A stretch of 23,247 nt of DNA. It comes from Erythrobacter sp. (GTDB lineage: Bacteria > Pseudomonadota > Alphaproteobacteria > Sphingomonadales > Sphingomonadaceae). How positions within the stretch are numbered: the stretch's first letter is position 1; the number at the start of each line of letters is the position of its first letter. Positions 8,303 through 16,676 of the stretch are shown piece after piece. The stretch is taken from NCBI GenBank assembly GCA_002695185.1, contig NZOF01000067.1, forward strand, positions 1 through 23,247, read 5' to 3'. The notes under the pieces are model-generated. The model saw only the letters and a list, made by a program, of their open reading frames with translations, searched no databases and was not told the DNA's origin. The position numbers and the translations under genes are program-made.

Positions 8303-8824
8303 ATGGATAGAACCGATGCGCTAACCCTCGTCGCCGAGCGGCTGTTCGACCAGAACGGATATACGGCAACCGGCATGGACAGGCTGACGCAGGCCGCGGG
8401 CATGTCGAGCCGGACCCTTTACAAGCATGCTGGCAGCAAGGCGACGCTGATGGGCCGGGTGCTTGCTGCGCGCGACCGGCGTTTCATGGAAAGCATGGAT
8501 GTGGCCAGCGTGGATGCGCTGTTCTCCGCACTGGAGGACTGGATTCGTAATGAAGGTGCACGCGGGTGTTTCTTCCTGCGTTCCCTGGCCGAGACTGGCG
8601 GCGACACACCTGAAATCGCCGCTGCGGTCAGCGCGCACAAGGCGGCGTTCGTGGAGCGGGTCCACCAGATAGTGGCCGCAGACCTCGGCCATGACGATCC
8701 CGCTCTCGCCGAACAGATCCTCGTTCTGATCGAGGGTGCAACGCATGCCGCAGTCTATCGCGGTGTCACGGCCGTATCGGCGGCGCGCTCCGCCGTGGCG
8801 ATGCTGATGAAGGCGCGCGGGTGA
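8303..8824 (+). CDS. TetR/AcrR family transcriptional regulator
   Basis: The protein has 173 residues from ATG 8303 (MDRTDALTL). The N-terminal TetR helix-turn-helix is clear: LVAERLFDQNGYTATGMD, then LTQAAGMSSRTLYKHAGSK, with recognition helix around residues 33-42. The C-terminal ligand-binding half is variable and does not reveal the ligand. The frame is open to ATG 8273, but that start lies inside the operator palindrome and would add a non-TetR leader. The stop overlaps the start of the MFS gene through GTGA, so the two are translationally coupled. By family precedent it represses itself and the exporter, and an exported compound relieves repression; this is inference. Confidence 0.9.
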   Translation: MDRTDALTLVAERLFDQNGYTATGMDRLTQAAGMSSRTLYKHAGSKATLMGRVLAARDRRFMESMDVASVDALFSALEDWIRNEGARGCFFLRSLAETGGDTPEIAAAVSAHKAAFVERVHQIVAADLGHDDPALAEQILVLIEGATHAAVYRGVTAVSAARSAVAMLMKARG

Positions 8825-9951
8825 GCCCTGCGCTTCGCATCGGTGCAACCGGCTTTGGCCTGATCGCTCTGTGTTACGGGTTTGCGCGCTTCGCCTTTGG
8901 GCTGTTCCTGCCACAGATCGACGCGGAGTTGCATCTCGGTCCATCGCTGAGCGGCGTGATTTCCGGCGGGTCGTTTGCGGGCTATTGCCTTGCCATCATC
9001 GCGGCGGCCGCGCTGACCGAGAGGCTGGGCGCGCGCACTGTCGCGATGGCGGCGGCGATCATGGCGGCACTCGGCATGGCGGGCATCGCGCTGGCGCCTT
9101 CGCCCACTCTCCTCGCGCTCGCCGTGATTGTAGCGGGATGCAGCGCGGGCCTCGCCTCTCCTCCGATGGCGGCAGCGGTGGCCTCCGCCGTACAAAGCGA
9201 CCGACAGGATGCGACGAACACGGTCATCAATGCGGGGACCAGTGCGGGCGTCGCCCTGTCCGGGCTGATCGCGCTTGCCGTGCACGGGCAATGGCGAATG
9301 ACCTTCGCGGTTTTTGCAGGGTTGGCAGCCGTGCTTGCGATTGGCGCCGCTATCGCTCTTCCTCCGTCGCGCGAGAGCCAGCCCTCAGGCGGTTTGCCGC
9401 CGATCACGAGGCCGTTGGCGCGCCTTATCGCCGCGACCTTTCTCGCCGGGATGGCAAGCACTGCGATATGGTCGTTCGGCGGTCAGCTCGTCTCGGAAAA
9501 TCTGGGTTGGGGACCGGCAGGAACCGCAGCGCTGTGGATCGCCATCGGCGCAGGCGGAATAGCTGGAGCATCGGCGGGCAATCTCATTTCTCGCTTCGGA
9601 TTGGGGCGTGCCCATTTGACGTTCTGCGCGGCGCTTGCGATCACCATCGGCGCGGTTGGGGCTGGAGTGGCAAGCACGGAACTGGTCCTGGCAAGCGGAG
9701 CGCTTTTCGGAGCGGCCTATGTAATGCTGACCGGCGTTTATCTGGTCTGGGGCATCCGCGCCTTGCCTGACCGGCCCGCCACCGGATTGACGATCGGCTT
9801 CCTGTCGCTGGCTATCGGGCAGACCGTCGGCGCGCCAATCTTCGGCCTGTTGGTGAGCGGTCCCGGCATGACGATTGCGATTATCGCTTTCGGCGCCCTC
9901 GCACTGTTGGCTGGTGCAGTCCGCCCCGGCCTTTCCACCAATCGGCTCTGA
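8821..9951 (+). CDS. MFS transporter, YbfB/YjiJ-like
   Basis: The protein has 376 residues and is highly hydrophobic, with about twelve membrane segments. It has the small, Gly/Ala-rich style of the YbfB/YjiJ group (GLIALCYGFARFAFGLFLPQ at the N-terminus, and ERLGAR in the first cytoplasmic loop, where MFS proteins carry motif A). The start is GTG 8821, overlapping the tetR stop (TGA 8822-8824), with AAGG at 8810-8813 as ribosome-binding site. It is presumably an efflux carrier controlled by the adjoining TetR protein; the substrate cannot be read from the sequence. It ends 16 bases before the convergent metallophosphatase. Confidence 0.87.
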   Translation: MSPALRIGATGFGLIALCYGFARFAFGLFLPQIDAELHLGPSLSGVISGGSFAGYCLAIIAAAALTERLGARTVAMAAAIMAALGMAGIALAPSPTLLALAVIVAGCSAGLASPPMAAAVASAVQSDRQDATNTVINAGTSAGVALSGLIALAVHGQWRMTFAVFAGLAAVLAIGAAIALPPSRESQPSGGLPPITRPLARLIAATFLAGMASTAIWSFGGQLVSENLGWGPAGTAALWIAIGAGGIAGASAGNLISRFGLGRAHLTFCAALAITIGAVGAGVASTELVLASGALFGAAYVMLTGVYLVWGIRALPDRPATGLTIGFLSLAIGQTVGAPIFGLLVSGPGMTIAIIAFGALALLAGAVRPGLSTNRL

Positions 9952-9967
9952 TGAGCTGCAATCCGCG

Positions 9968-10702
9968 TTAGACTGTTCCCGTGCGCAGTGCCTTGGCCCA
10001 TTCAGCGCGCTGTACCGCCTCGGCGTCGCGGGCGGCCTGTTCCCAGTCATAGGCAACCAGATGGAAGCTTACCTGCCAGCTGCCGCCATCGTCGCTGACA
10101 GTGGCATAGCGCGCAAAGGGCGAGCCGTTTTCTATGGCGTGGGGAAAGGGGTGATCGTCCTCATAGGCAGGAAGGCCGACGCTGCCCGGATTTACGATAA
10201 GCCGCCCATCGCGCAGCATGACGGCGCGCGGGACGTGGGTGTGGCCACACAGGATCAGGCGCGTTGTGGTCTGGCCCGCCCGCTCTTCCACTTCGGAGAG
10301 CGTGGCGGGGCGCACGCCGGTCTCGGTGACCGTTTCGAGGAAATAGACCAGATCGCTTGACGGGGTGCCGTGGACCATGAGCACGTCTTCGGCCAGTTGC
10401 AGGGTGGGTGGCAGCGATGCCATCCAGGCTAGCTGATCGTCGCGGAGCGTTTCGCGCGCTCGCCTGTCCGACAGCCCCATACGCTCAGGATCGCCTTCCA
10501 GAACCTGCCGTTCGTGATTGCCGCGGATCGTCGGCAGGTCGAGCGCCATGAAGCGGTCTGCCGTCTCGCGCGGCCAGAGCGCGCCCGAGCAAATGTCCCC
10601 AAGATTCACGATCTGGTCGACGCCAAGCGCGTGTGCATGGGCGAAGACCGCATCGAGCGCGGCGATGTTACCGTGGATATCGGAAAGTACGGCGATTTTC
10701 AT
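9968..10702 (-). CDS. Calcineurin-like metallophosphatase (YfcE/UPF0025-like)
   Basis: The protein has 244 residues from ATG 10702 (MKIAVLSDIHGN). All metal-binding motifs are present in order: D8-x-H10, G-D36 (NLGDICSG), G-N62-H63-E, H111 (VHGTP) and G-H154-T-H156. This is the two-metal phosphoesterase fold acting on small phosphodiesters or phosphomonoesters; the substrate is unknown. The frame is open to 10771, but the extra 23 residues precede the beta-strand that normally begins the fold, and GCAGGA lies in front of ATG 10702. It is 77 bases downstream of the merR-like gene in the same direction and could be read through from the rpmF-plsX-fabH-ihfA unit. Confidence 0.9.
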   Translation of the reverse strand: MKIAVLSDIHGNIAALDAVFAHAHALGVDQIVNLGDICSGALWPRETADRFMALDLPTIRGNHERQVLEGDPERMGLSDRRARETLRDDQLAWMASLPPTLQLAEDVLMVHGTPSSDLVYFLETVTETGVRPATLSEVEERAGQTTTRLILCGHTHVPRAVMLRDGRLIVNPGSVGLPAYEDDHPFPHAIENGSPFARYATVSDDGGSWQVSFHLVAYDWEQAARDAEAVQRAEWAKALRTGTV

Positions 10703-10779
10703 GGCCGATGCATCCTGCCGGCCCGAAACCCGGCTGTCGACCCGGAAGCCTGGCACCGCAGAGGCCCGCAAACGCCTAC

Positions 10780-11148
10780 TTAGGCCATCATTGCGGCCTT
10801 GAGTTCGTTGCGGATGGCCTTGAGGCGGATCAGCAGGTCAGATTTGTTCAGCGTGTGAGACGGCGGCGTTTGGAAGGCAGGCGCCGCCTCCTCTGTAGGC
10901 TGGTTCAGCGCCGCTTTCGCGCCCTTGAGGGTATAGCCCCGCGAATTGACCAGATCATCGATCCGTTCGACCAGCGCCACGTCTTCCGGGCGATAATACC
11001 GGCGGCCACCGCTGCGTTTGAGCGGTTTCAGCTGCGGGAATTGCTGTTCCCAATAGCGCAGCACATGGGTTTTGATGCCGGTAGCGGTGGCGACTTCGCC
11101 AATGGTGCGCAGGGCGCCCGCTTCCTTGTGATCGTCAAATTCGGCCAT
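10780..11148 (-). CDS. MerR-family transcriptional regulator
   Basis: The protein has 122 residues. The MerR winged helix occupies about 14-70: [20 protein letters not shown], then [20 protein letters not shown]. The C-terminus is a short linker and a Lys/Leu helix, with no cysteine metal site, so the effector is not a thiol-bound metal. It lies 22 bases downstream of ihfA; this placement after plsX-fabH-ihfA recurs in alphaproteobacteria, where the gene is normally named only as a MerR regulator. AAGGG precedes the start. The targets are unknown. Confidence 0.9.
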   Translation of the reverse strand: MAEFDDHKEAGALRTIGEVATATGIKTHVLRYWEQQFPQLKPLKRSGGRRYYRPEDVALVERIDDLVNSRGYTLKGAKAALNQPTEEAAPAFQTPPSHTLNKSDLLIRLKAIRNELKAAMMA

Positions 11149-11170
11149 GCGCCACCCTTAGGCCACGAGG

Positions 11171-11476
11171 TCAGCCGTGTGCAATCCGCTCTTTCAAGAG
11201 CTGGCTGGCGCGGAAGGTCATCACGCGGCGGGGCGTGATCGGCACTTCGACACCGGTCTTGGGATTGCGGCCGACGCGTTCTTTCTTGTCGCGCAGCACG
11301 AAGCTGCCGAAGCCCGAAATCTTCACGTTTTCGCCATTCGCGAGGGCATCGCACATCTTCGCGAGAATTTCTTCCACGAGGTCCAGCGATTCCGCCCTGC
11401 TCAAACCCATCTTGCGATTGATGGTTTCAGCCAGATCGGCGCGAGTGAGCGTTCCAACGGAGCGCATCATATCCAT
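11171..11476 (-). CDS. ihfA: Integration host factor subunit alpha
   Basis: IHF-alpha pairs with IHF-beta to bend DNA in replication, recombination and transcription. From ATG 11476 the protein has 101 residues, the usual size, and GGAAGGA precedes it at normal spacing. The frame is open to 11515, but that extension has no ribosome-binding site. The dimerising helices come first ([17 protein letters not shown], then [13 protein letters not shown]), followed by [20 protein letters not shown] and the DNA-inserting arm [20 protein letters not shown], with Pro 72 at the tip. It lies 104 bases after fabH in the rpmF-plsX-fabH-ihfA-merR order. A HupB-like identity is less likely given length and context. 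Confidence 0.93.
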   Translation of the reverse strand: MDMMRSVGTLTRADLAETINRKMGLSRAESLDLVEEILAKMCDALANGENVKISGFGSFVLRDKKERVGRNPKTGVEVPITPRRVMTFRASQLLKERIAHG

Positions 11477-11580
11477 CGTTCTTCCTTCCCCAGAAGCGAC
11501 CCTGGGTTCGATCAATGGTTACAACATACTGTATTTGGCCAATTCCGGCAATGGAGCTGGCAGTTTTATTTTGCCGAATA

Positions 11581-12546
11581 CTAGAGGCGTGCCAAAGCGG
11601 CACCCCAGGTAAATCCGCCGCCCATCGCCTCGAACATCACCAGATCGCCTTCCTTGATTCGCCCGTCCTTGCGGGCAACGTCGAAGGCCAGCGGAACCGA
11701 TGCGGCCGAGGTGTTGGCGTGCTGATCGACGGTAACCACGACCTTGTCGGGCGACAGGCCGAGCTTGCGTGCCGTAGCGTCAAGTATGCGGGCATTGGCC
11801 TGATGCGGCACGACCCAGTCGATATCGTCGGCTACGATAGAGGCATCTTCGAGCACTTCGTTCAGCACTTCGGCAAGGTTCACCACTGCATGGCGAAACA
11901 CCTCGCGCCCCTTCATGCGCAGCTTGCCGACCTCGCCCGTGGTGGACGGCCCGCCGTCGACATAGAGCAGGTCCTTATGCACGCCGTCGGCATGAAGCTT
12001 GGTGGCGATGATGCCGGGCCCATCCGCCTCCACTTCACGCGACTCGATGACGACCGCGCCTGCACCGTCGCCGAAGAGCACACAGGTCGTACGGTCTTCC
12101 CAGTCGAGAATACGGCTGAATGTTTCCGCGCCGATGACCAGCGCTTTCTTCGCCATACCGGTGCGCAGTAGCGATTCCGCCGTGCCCAGCGCGTAAAGAA
12201 AGCCCGAGCAAACGGCCTGGACGTCGAATGCCACGCCGCCGCGGCAGCCAAGCGCGCTCTGCACCTGAGTCGCGGTGGCGGGAAAGGTATGGTCGGGCGT
12301 CGCGGTGGCGAGCACGATCAGGCCGATTTCGCTCGCATCGACTCCGGCATCATCCAGCGCCTTGCGCGCAGCTTCGGTCGCCAGCGTGGAGGTGGTTTCG
12401 CCCTCACCCGCGATATAGCGCTGGCGGATGCCGGTACGCTCGACGATCCAGTCGTCGCTCGTATCGACACGTTCTTCGAGATCGGCATTGGTCACGCAAT
12501 TCTTCGGCAGCGCACTGCCGCTGCCGGTAATCACCGCACGAATCAT
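11581..12546 (-). CDS. fabH: 3-oxoacyl-[acyl-carrier-protein] synthase III (FabH)
   Basis: FabH condenses acetyl-CoA (or a related short acyl-CoA) with malonyl-ACP to start type II fatty-acid synthesis in the cytoplasm. The protein has 321 residues, normal for the family. The catalytic triad is visible: C113 in [12 protein letters not shown]248 in [10 protein letters not shown] and N278 in [10 protein letters not shown]. The C-terminal [10 protein letters not shown] is typical. The ATG overlaps the plsX stop by four bases (ATGA), implying translational coupling. Confidence 0.97.
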   Translation of the reverse strand: MIRAVITGSGSALPKNCVTNADLEERVDTSDDWIVERTGIRQRYIAGEGETTSTLATEAARKALDDAGVDASEIGLIVLATATPDHTFPATATQVQSALGCRGGVAFDVQAVCSGFLYALGTAESLLRTGMAKKALVIGAETFSRILDWEDRTTCVLFGDGAGAVVIESREVEADGPGIIATKLHADGVHKDLLYVDGGPSTTGEVGKLRMKGREVFRHAVVNLAEVLNEVLEDASIVADDIDWVVPHQANARILDATARKLGLSPDKVVVTVDQHANTSAASVPLAFDVARKDGRIKEGDLVMFEAMGGGFTWGAALARL

Positions 12547-13580
12547 TTGGCCCCCAGGCTTCCGGTGTCGATGGCACCGAGATCCTTCGCGATGCGGTTG
12601 GTAATATCGTCTTCCAGCAGCCGCGCGGCGACTTCCACCGCATTGGCCACGCCCTTGGCGTTGGCGCTGCCATGGCTCTTAACGACCACGCCGTTGAGGC
12701 CGAGAAAGACTGCACCATTGTGGTTGTTGGGATCGAGATGATGTTTCAGCAGCTCGGTAGCGGGCCGCGAAACGAGGAAACCGACCTTGGAACGGAAGGA
12801 CGAGGAAAAGGCGCTGCGCAGCAGATCGGTCACGAAGCGCGCCGCTCCCTCGATCGCCTTGAGCGCGATGTTGCCCGAAAAGCCGTCGCAAACGACCACA
12901 TCGCATTCACCGCGATTAATCTTGTCGGCTTCGACATAGCCTTCAAAGTCCATTGCCAGCCCGCCCGCCGTGCGCAAGCGATCGGCGGCAGCCTGGATGT
13001 CTTCGGTGCCCTTGGTTTCTTCGGTGCCGATGTTGAGCAGGCGCACACGTGGCCGCTCACGGCCAGTGACGATCCGCGAATAGGCGGCGCCCATGATGGC
13101 GAACTGCACCAGATTGCGCGCATCGCATTCGCGATTGGCGCCGAGGTCGAGCATGATGACGTCATTGTCGCCCAGCGTGGGCAGCAGGGCCGCGAGCGCA
13201 GGCCGGTCAAGCCCGGGCATGGTGCGCAGGGCAAGCTTGCTCATCGCCATCAGCGCGCCGGTATTGCCGGCAGACACGGCAGCCCCCGCCTCGCCGCGTT
13301 TCACGGCGTCGACAGCGAGACCCATGCTGGTGGTCTTGGCGCGGCGCAGAGCTCTCGACGGCTTTTCATCGCCCGCGACGACATCCTCGCAATGAAGGAT
13401 CTCGCTAGCTTCGGACATGCCGGGATGATTGGCCAGCGCAGCCCTGATCTTCGTCTCGTCACCGACCAGCAGGAACTTGAATCGGTCGTGACGCCTGCGC
13501 GCAAGCGCGGCGCCCTCGACCATTACGCGAACCCCTTCGTCCCCGCCCATCGCGTCAACGGCGATACGCGGTAAACTCAT
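12543..13580 (-). CDS. plsX: Phosphate acyltransferase PlsX
   Basis: PlsX converts acyl-ACP to acyl-phosphate, the acyl donor for PlsY in phosphatidic acid synthesis, at the inner face of the membrane. The protein has 345 residues. Family hallmarks are the N-terminal [10 protein letters not shown] (7-16), the [10 protein letters not shown] loop, the [12 protein letters not shown] segment and [18 protein letters not shown] precedes the ATG. It lies 26 bases after rpmF and overlaps fabH, so the three form one transcription unit linking ribosome assembly and membrane lipid synthesis. Nothing is truncated. Confidence 0.97.
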   Translation of the reverse strand: MSLPRIAVDAMGGDEGVRVMVEGAALARRRHDRFKFLLVGDETKIRAALANHPGMSEASEILHCEDVVAGDEKPSRALRRAKTTSMGLAVDAVKRGEAGAAVSAGNTGALMAMSKLALRTMPGLDRPALAALLPTLGDNDVIMLDLGANRECDARNLVQFAIMGAAYSRIVTGRERPRVRLLNIGTEETKGTEDIQAAADRLRTAGGLAMDFEGYVEADKINRGECDVVVCDGFSGNIALKAIEGAARFVTDLLRSAFSSSFRSKVGFLVSRPATELLKHHLDPNNHNGAVFLGLNGVVVKSHGSANAKGVANAVEVAARLLEDDITNRIAKDLGAIDTGSLGAK

Positions 13581-13606
13581 GACGTTCTCCGGTTCAAGCT
13601 AAGGTC

Positions 13607-13789
13607 TTAAAGGCCCTCGGGAGCGAGAACTTCGCGCCCGTTATAGTAGCCGCAGTGCGGACAAAGATTGTGCGGGCGCTTCAGTTCGCCGCAGTTCGAG
13701 CATTCGTGATGCGCCTCTACAGAGAGCGAATCATGCGAACGACGGTTGCCACGACGGTGGGGCGATACTTTTCTCTTGGGGACGGCCAT
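13607..13789 (-). CDS. rpmF: 50S ribosomal protein L32
   Basis: The protein has 60 residues. The N-terminus [20 protein letters not shown] is the L32 signature. A zinc ribbon of four cysteines (C30, C33, C43, C46; CSNCG and CPHCG) is intact, so this is the zinc-binding form. It leads the rpmF-plsX-fabH unit, a very common bacterial order. The 166-base gap before the next gene (13790-13955) must hold the promoter; I could not pick out a convincing box. Confidence 0.97.
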   Translation of the reverse strand: MAVPKRKVSPHRRGNRRSHDSLSVEAHHECSNCGELKRPHNLCPHCGYYNGREVLAPEGL

Positions 13790-13955
13790 CTCGGCACCTG
13801 TTCCTCAAACAATTTCAGTCAATTTCGGTGGCCGCCCTAGGGGACAGGCAACCATCGCACAAGAGGCGCGATGAATGCATTGTCCCGACCGTGACGGTGA
13901 AGGCGCGCGCTATAGCGAATTTTCCGAAGGATGCAAGCGAAGCGGAGGATTATCG

Positions 13956-14906
13956 CTAGATATCGATTCCGGCAATCGGTCCGCTACGGCTTGTCTCGCC
14001 GTGGTCGGACAGCGCTATCAGCTTCCCGTCCCGTTCAGGCATATCGGCAGGCAGGCACACGTCCCAGGCGAGTCCCACCTTCTCAAGCTGCCTTATGAAA
14101 ATATACCCCCAGTCGCTTTGCCCCGGCAACAGCCCGATACGTGCTGAGCCCGGATAGGCGTGATGATTGTTGTGCCACGCCTCCCCCATCGTCGGCAGAG
14201 CGGCCCAAGGAACGTCGTAGGCTTGCACCCCCGCTTGCCTGACCAGATAGCTTTGCGGCCCCCGATTATGCGCGAGATAGCCCACGAACCAATGGCCGTG
14301 GACAGTAATCGCGACGCGGGCACAAACTCCCCAGATCACGAAACTCCATCCCCCTGACAGGTAGAGGATCGCAGCAACCGGCAATTGCTGAGCCATCCAG
14401 TACCGTTCGAAAAAGCGATAGAGAGGTTTTGCTTCGATCTCCGACAGGTCGAAATCCGGAGGATTCTGAAGGTCCAATCGGCAATGCATCTGCCACCAAG
14501 CATCTCTCAGCATCGATTCTCCGTGAGAGAGATAGGGATGGCAACGTGGCTGGCGTTGCGCCCAATCCCGCAAATCGTGCGTGCGCACTATCCATAAGGG
14601 GCCGCTCATTCCGGCAACCGTGCCGCACCAGATCAGAAACCGTTCGACAGGCCGCGTTGTCCGGAAGCTGCCGTGAATGAGAAGGCGGTGAAAGCCGACC
14701 GAATGGCCCAGCAGCACGAAAAGACCGGTAAGTGCGATGAACACCAGAAACGCTGGTAGCGTGAAGAATAGCGGCCCCAGTATCAGCGCCGCGAGGAGCA
14801 TGGAGCCGTTCCAGAAACTATGGACGGGGTCCCACACCACTTTTCCGGCGAAGGCGTTGGCGCCCCGGTCATCGCAAATCCAGTTGACGTCGCACTTATC
14901 CCGCAT
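13956..14906 (-). CDS. Membrane fatty-acid desaturase-like di-iron protein
   Basis: The protein has 316 residues with about four membrane spans (near 35-65, 90-105, 172-200 and after 200). Histidine motifs: GHSVGFHRLLIH (H68, H73, H78) is the first box and HNNHH (245-249) the third. The middle region reads RTHDLRDWAQRQ with H110, then RCHPYLSHG with H123 and H128, instead of the usual H-x-x-H-H, so it belongs to a divergent branch of the family. By family it would introduce a double bond into an acyl chain with two irons and an electron donor; the substrate is unknown. GGAG precedes ATG 14906. It is divergent from the ArsR-type gene, and the 73-base gap holds two operator copies, so that regulator probably controls it. 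Confidence 0.8.
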   Translation of the reverse strand: MRDKCDVNWICDDRGANAFAGKVVWDPVHSFWNGSMLLAALILGPLFFTLPAFLVFIALTGLFVLLGHSVGFHRLLIHGSFRTTRPVERFLIWCGTVAGMSGPLWIVRTHDLRDWAQRQPRCHPYLSHGESMLRDAWWQMHCRLDLQNPPDFDLSEIEAKPLYRFFERYWMAQQLPVAAILYLSGGWSFVIWGVCARVAITVHGHWFVGYLAHNRGPQSYLVRQAGVQAYDVPWAALPTMGEAWHNNHHAYPGSARIGLLPGQSDWGYIFIRQLEKVGLAWDVCLPADMPERDGKLIALSDHGETSRSGPIAGIDI

Positions 14907-14926
14907 GGCACACTCCAGTAAGGCGA

Positions 14927-14942
14927 TTAAGTAATTACTTAA
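14927..14942. promoter_or_regulatory. Palindromic operator 1 between desaturase and ArsR-type gene
   Basis: TTAAG-TAATTA-CTTAA is a perfect 16-bp palindrome centred between the two divergent starts. It shares its half-sites and spacing with a second copy 37 bases away, which marks it as a regulator site rather than a chance palindrome. The neighbouring ArsR-type protein is the obvious ligand (inference). Confidence 0.65.
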
Positions 14943-14963
14943 CCCCTATGGACTGGAAAGTGT

Positions 14964-14979
14964 TTAAGCAAGCCCTTAC
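14964..14979. promoter_or_regulatory. Operator 2, adjoining the ArsR-type start codon
   Basis: TTAAG-CAAGCC-CTTAC repeats the TTAAG-N6-CTTA layout of the first operator with a weaker right half. It ends on the base before ATG 14980, so bound protein would sit over the beginning of the message, fitting autorepression. Confidence 0.5.
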
Positions 14980-15297
14980 ATGGATATCATGCAACGCATC
15001 TTCGAAGCCCTGAGTTCTGCTATTCGCCGCAAGATCCTAGCCTATCTGGGCGATGGCGAGTTGACTGCCGGTGAAATTGCTGAGCGGTTCGACGTGTCGA
15101 AACCCGCGGTTTCCCAACACTTGACCGTGCTCGAGAATGCCGGCCTCGTGACCCGCGAGAAGCGCGGGCAATATGTGTATTATCAGGTTGTGCAGGACAA
15201 TCTGGTCAACACTCTCAACGGCTACGTTCAAGAGGTCTGCCCGGTCGCAAAGCCGCTCAAATCCGAGGCGGCCCTGCGCAACAAGCCGAAGAATTAA
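14980..15297 (+). CDS. ArsR/SdpR-type winged-helix transcriptional regulator
   Basis: The protein has 105 residues from ATG 14980; ATG 14989 (MQRIFEALSS) is a plausible alternative, and neither has a good ribosome-binding site. The winged helix is clear: FEALSSAIRRKILAYL, LTAGEIAERFDVSKPAVSQH, LTVLENAGLV, and the wing REKRGQYVYYQV. The metal-binding cysteine box of ArsR/SmtB sensors (ELCVCD) is absent; the only cysteine is in EVCPVAK. It is therefore unlikely to be a classic arsenic/zinc sensor and closer to the SdpR-like group. It is divergent from the desaturase with twin operators between them. Its TAA overlaps the convergent metallo-hydrolase stop within a TTAA. Confidence 0.9.
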   Translation: MDIMQRIFEALSSAIRRKILAYLGDGELTAGEIAERFDVSKPAVSQHLTVLENAGLVTREKRGQYVYYQVVQDNLVNTLNGYVQEVCPVAKPLKSEAALRNKPKN

Positions 15298-15962
15298 CCC
15301 AGAACCGAATCGCTCACGAAGGCATTCGTCTTGCGTTCCTGGCCGAAGGTGCTGGTGGGGCCGTGGCCGGGGATGAAGGTGACATCGTCGCCCAGCGGCC
15401 ACAGCTTCTGGGTGATGGCGTCGATCAGGTCCTGGTGATTGCCCATCGGGAAATCGGTCCGCCCGATGCTGCCCTGGAAGAGAACATCGCCCACCACGGC
15501 GAACTTGCTGGGCCGGTGGAAGAACACCACGTGGCCGGGCGTGTGGCCGGGGCAATGGATGACTTCCAGCGTCAGATCGCCAACCGTCACCGTATCACCA
15601 TCTTCCAGCCAGCGATCGGGTTCGAAAACCTGACTGTTCATACCGTAGCGCGCGCCGTCTTCATCAAGGCGGCTGATCCAGAACCGGTCCGCTTCCTGCG
15701 GTCCCTCGATCGGCAGGCCGAGTTCCTTGGCCAGCACGCCTGCCTCACCGCAATGGTCCATATGGCCGTGCGTGATGAGGATCTTTTCCAGCTCCACGCC
15801 CGATCTCTCGACCGCCGCCTTCAGCTTGTCGAGATCGCCGCCCGGATCGATCAGCGCGCCCTTGTTGGTCGCGGTGCACCAGATGAGCGAGCAGTTCTGC
15901 TGGAGCGGCGTAACCGGCACGATACCGGCTTTCATCGGAGGCATGGGAGCTGTATCTGTCAT
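15294..15962 (-). CDS. Metallo-beta-lactamase-fold hydrolase, YcbL/glyoxalase II-like
   Basis: The protein has 222 residues from ATG 15962 (MTDTAPMPPMK). The metal motif T-H65-G-H67-M-D69-H70 is followed by H140 (CPGHTPGH), bridging D159 (VVGDVLF) and H200 (IPGHGPTSTFGQE). Lacking the extra C-terminal domain of classical glyoxalase II, it resembles the shorter YcbL type, which hydrolyses thioesters such as S-lactoylglutathione; the true substrate is not certain. The frame is open to 16085, but that extension is a translation of the REP-like element. Its stop overlaps that of the ArsR-type gene. Confidence 0.9.
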   Translation of the reverse strand: MTDTAPMPPMKAGIVPVTPLQQNCSLIWCTATNKGALIDPGGDLDKLKAAVERSGVELEKILITHGHMDHCGEAGVLAKELGLPIEGPQEADRFWISRLDEDGARYGMNSQVFEPDRWLEDGDTVTVGDLTLEVIHCPGHTPGHVVFFHRPSKFAVVGDVLFQGSIGRTDFPMGNHQDLIDAITQKLWPLGDDVTFIPGHGPTSTFGQERKTNAFVSDSVLG

Positions 15963-16052
15963 GCCTGCTAGATGGCGGGAGGCTGCTGCGAATGCAATGC
16001 CGGGGCGTCTCGGCTGACTCGATCCGCGTGCGTATGTTGCCGGGGGTGGGCG

Positions 16053-16130
16053 ATGGATTGCCGCGGAGCCTTCGGCTCCTCGCAATGACTCAGGATTACG
16101 TCATTGCGAGCCGCGGGCGAAGCAATCCAT
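16053..16130. repeat. REP-like palindromic element, copy 1
   Basis: ATGGATTGC at 16053-16061 is mirrored by GCAATCCAT at 16122-16130, and inside lie CTCGCAATGAC and GTCATTGCGAG, also mirrored. The element is thus two inverted copies of a unit of about 35 bases. A small internal hairpin (GGAGCC-TTC-GGCTCC, 16065-16079) sits in the left arm. The same unit occurs at 21513-21597 and from 23186 to the right edge. Confidence 0.85.
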
Positions 16131-16208
16131 GGTGCGACGTCTAGCCACCAGCCTTTGACGCCATGAAGGCGGCGACATTGCATCGCCGCCCTCCTTTTCG
16201 CGCAGAAA

Positions 16209-16577
16209 TCAGCGGGTCTGGAAGTCCACCACCCGGCCATCCGAGCGGAAGACGCAGGTGAATTCATCGCGGTTGTAATCGCGGGTCTCGATACGGCCCT
16301 GAACGTAGACATAGTCGCGTTCCTGCTGGTTCACGCTCTCGATGCGGACCCGGCCATAGCGCGAGGCTTCGCGGCCGCAGGCGTCCACTGCCGCGCGTTC
16401 GAAATCGTCGCGGGCGTTATAGCCGTAATCGCTGCCGCCGCCGCCGAGGATGGCGCCCAGAATGCCGCCTCCACCAAGGCCGCCGCCGTCCTGTCCATAA
16501 CCGCCCTGTCCGTATGAGGCGCAGCCGCCGAGCAGGATGGTGCCGGCAAGGGCTGCGGAAATACATGTCTTCTTCAT
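16209..16577 (-). CDS. Small glycine-rich lipoprotein, function unknown
   Basis: The protein has 122 residues. A lipoprotein signal (TILLGGC) puts the lipidated cysteine at residue 19. A Gly/Gln/Tyr-rich low-complexity linker follows (about 20-54), then a compact C-terminal domain with two further cysteines (DACGREASRYG, then EFTCVFRSDGRVVDF), which may pair in the periplasm. I do not recognise a named family. GGAGAG precedes the ATG. It stands alone between the REP-like element and the S24 regulator, with no obvious partner. Confidence 0.8.
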   Translation of the reverse strand: MKKTCISAALAGTILLGGCASYGQGGYGQDGGGLGGGGILGAILGGGGSDYGYNARDDFERAAVDACGREASRYGRVRIESVNQQERDYVYVQGRIETRDYNRDEFTCVFRSDGRVVDFQTR

Positions 16578-16676
16578 CGCTTCTCTCCAACTGATGCCCG
16601 GCGATCCACCAACCCGCGGGGTTGGGAAAGGTACGGGCGAGCCAAGCGATTGTTCCGCCGCGCTAATTCGGGCCCG

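Noticed and set aside
11500..11525. tRNA T-loop-like GGTTCGATC upstream of ihfA
   Set aside because: No matching acceptor stem or anticodon arm can be folded around it.
12672..13574. 300-residue plus-strand frame
   Set aside because: It is the complement of plsX, which is a clear, complete housekeeping gene.
15963..16085. N-terminal extension of the metallo-hydrolase
   Set aside because: The extra residues translate the REP-like element and are unlike the family; ATG 15962 starts the normal fold.
16053..16130. CRISPR-like repeats
   Set aside because: The repeats are palindromic pairs scattered kilobases apart, with no regular spacers and no cas genes.
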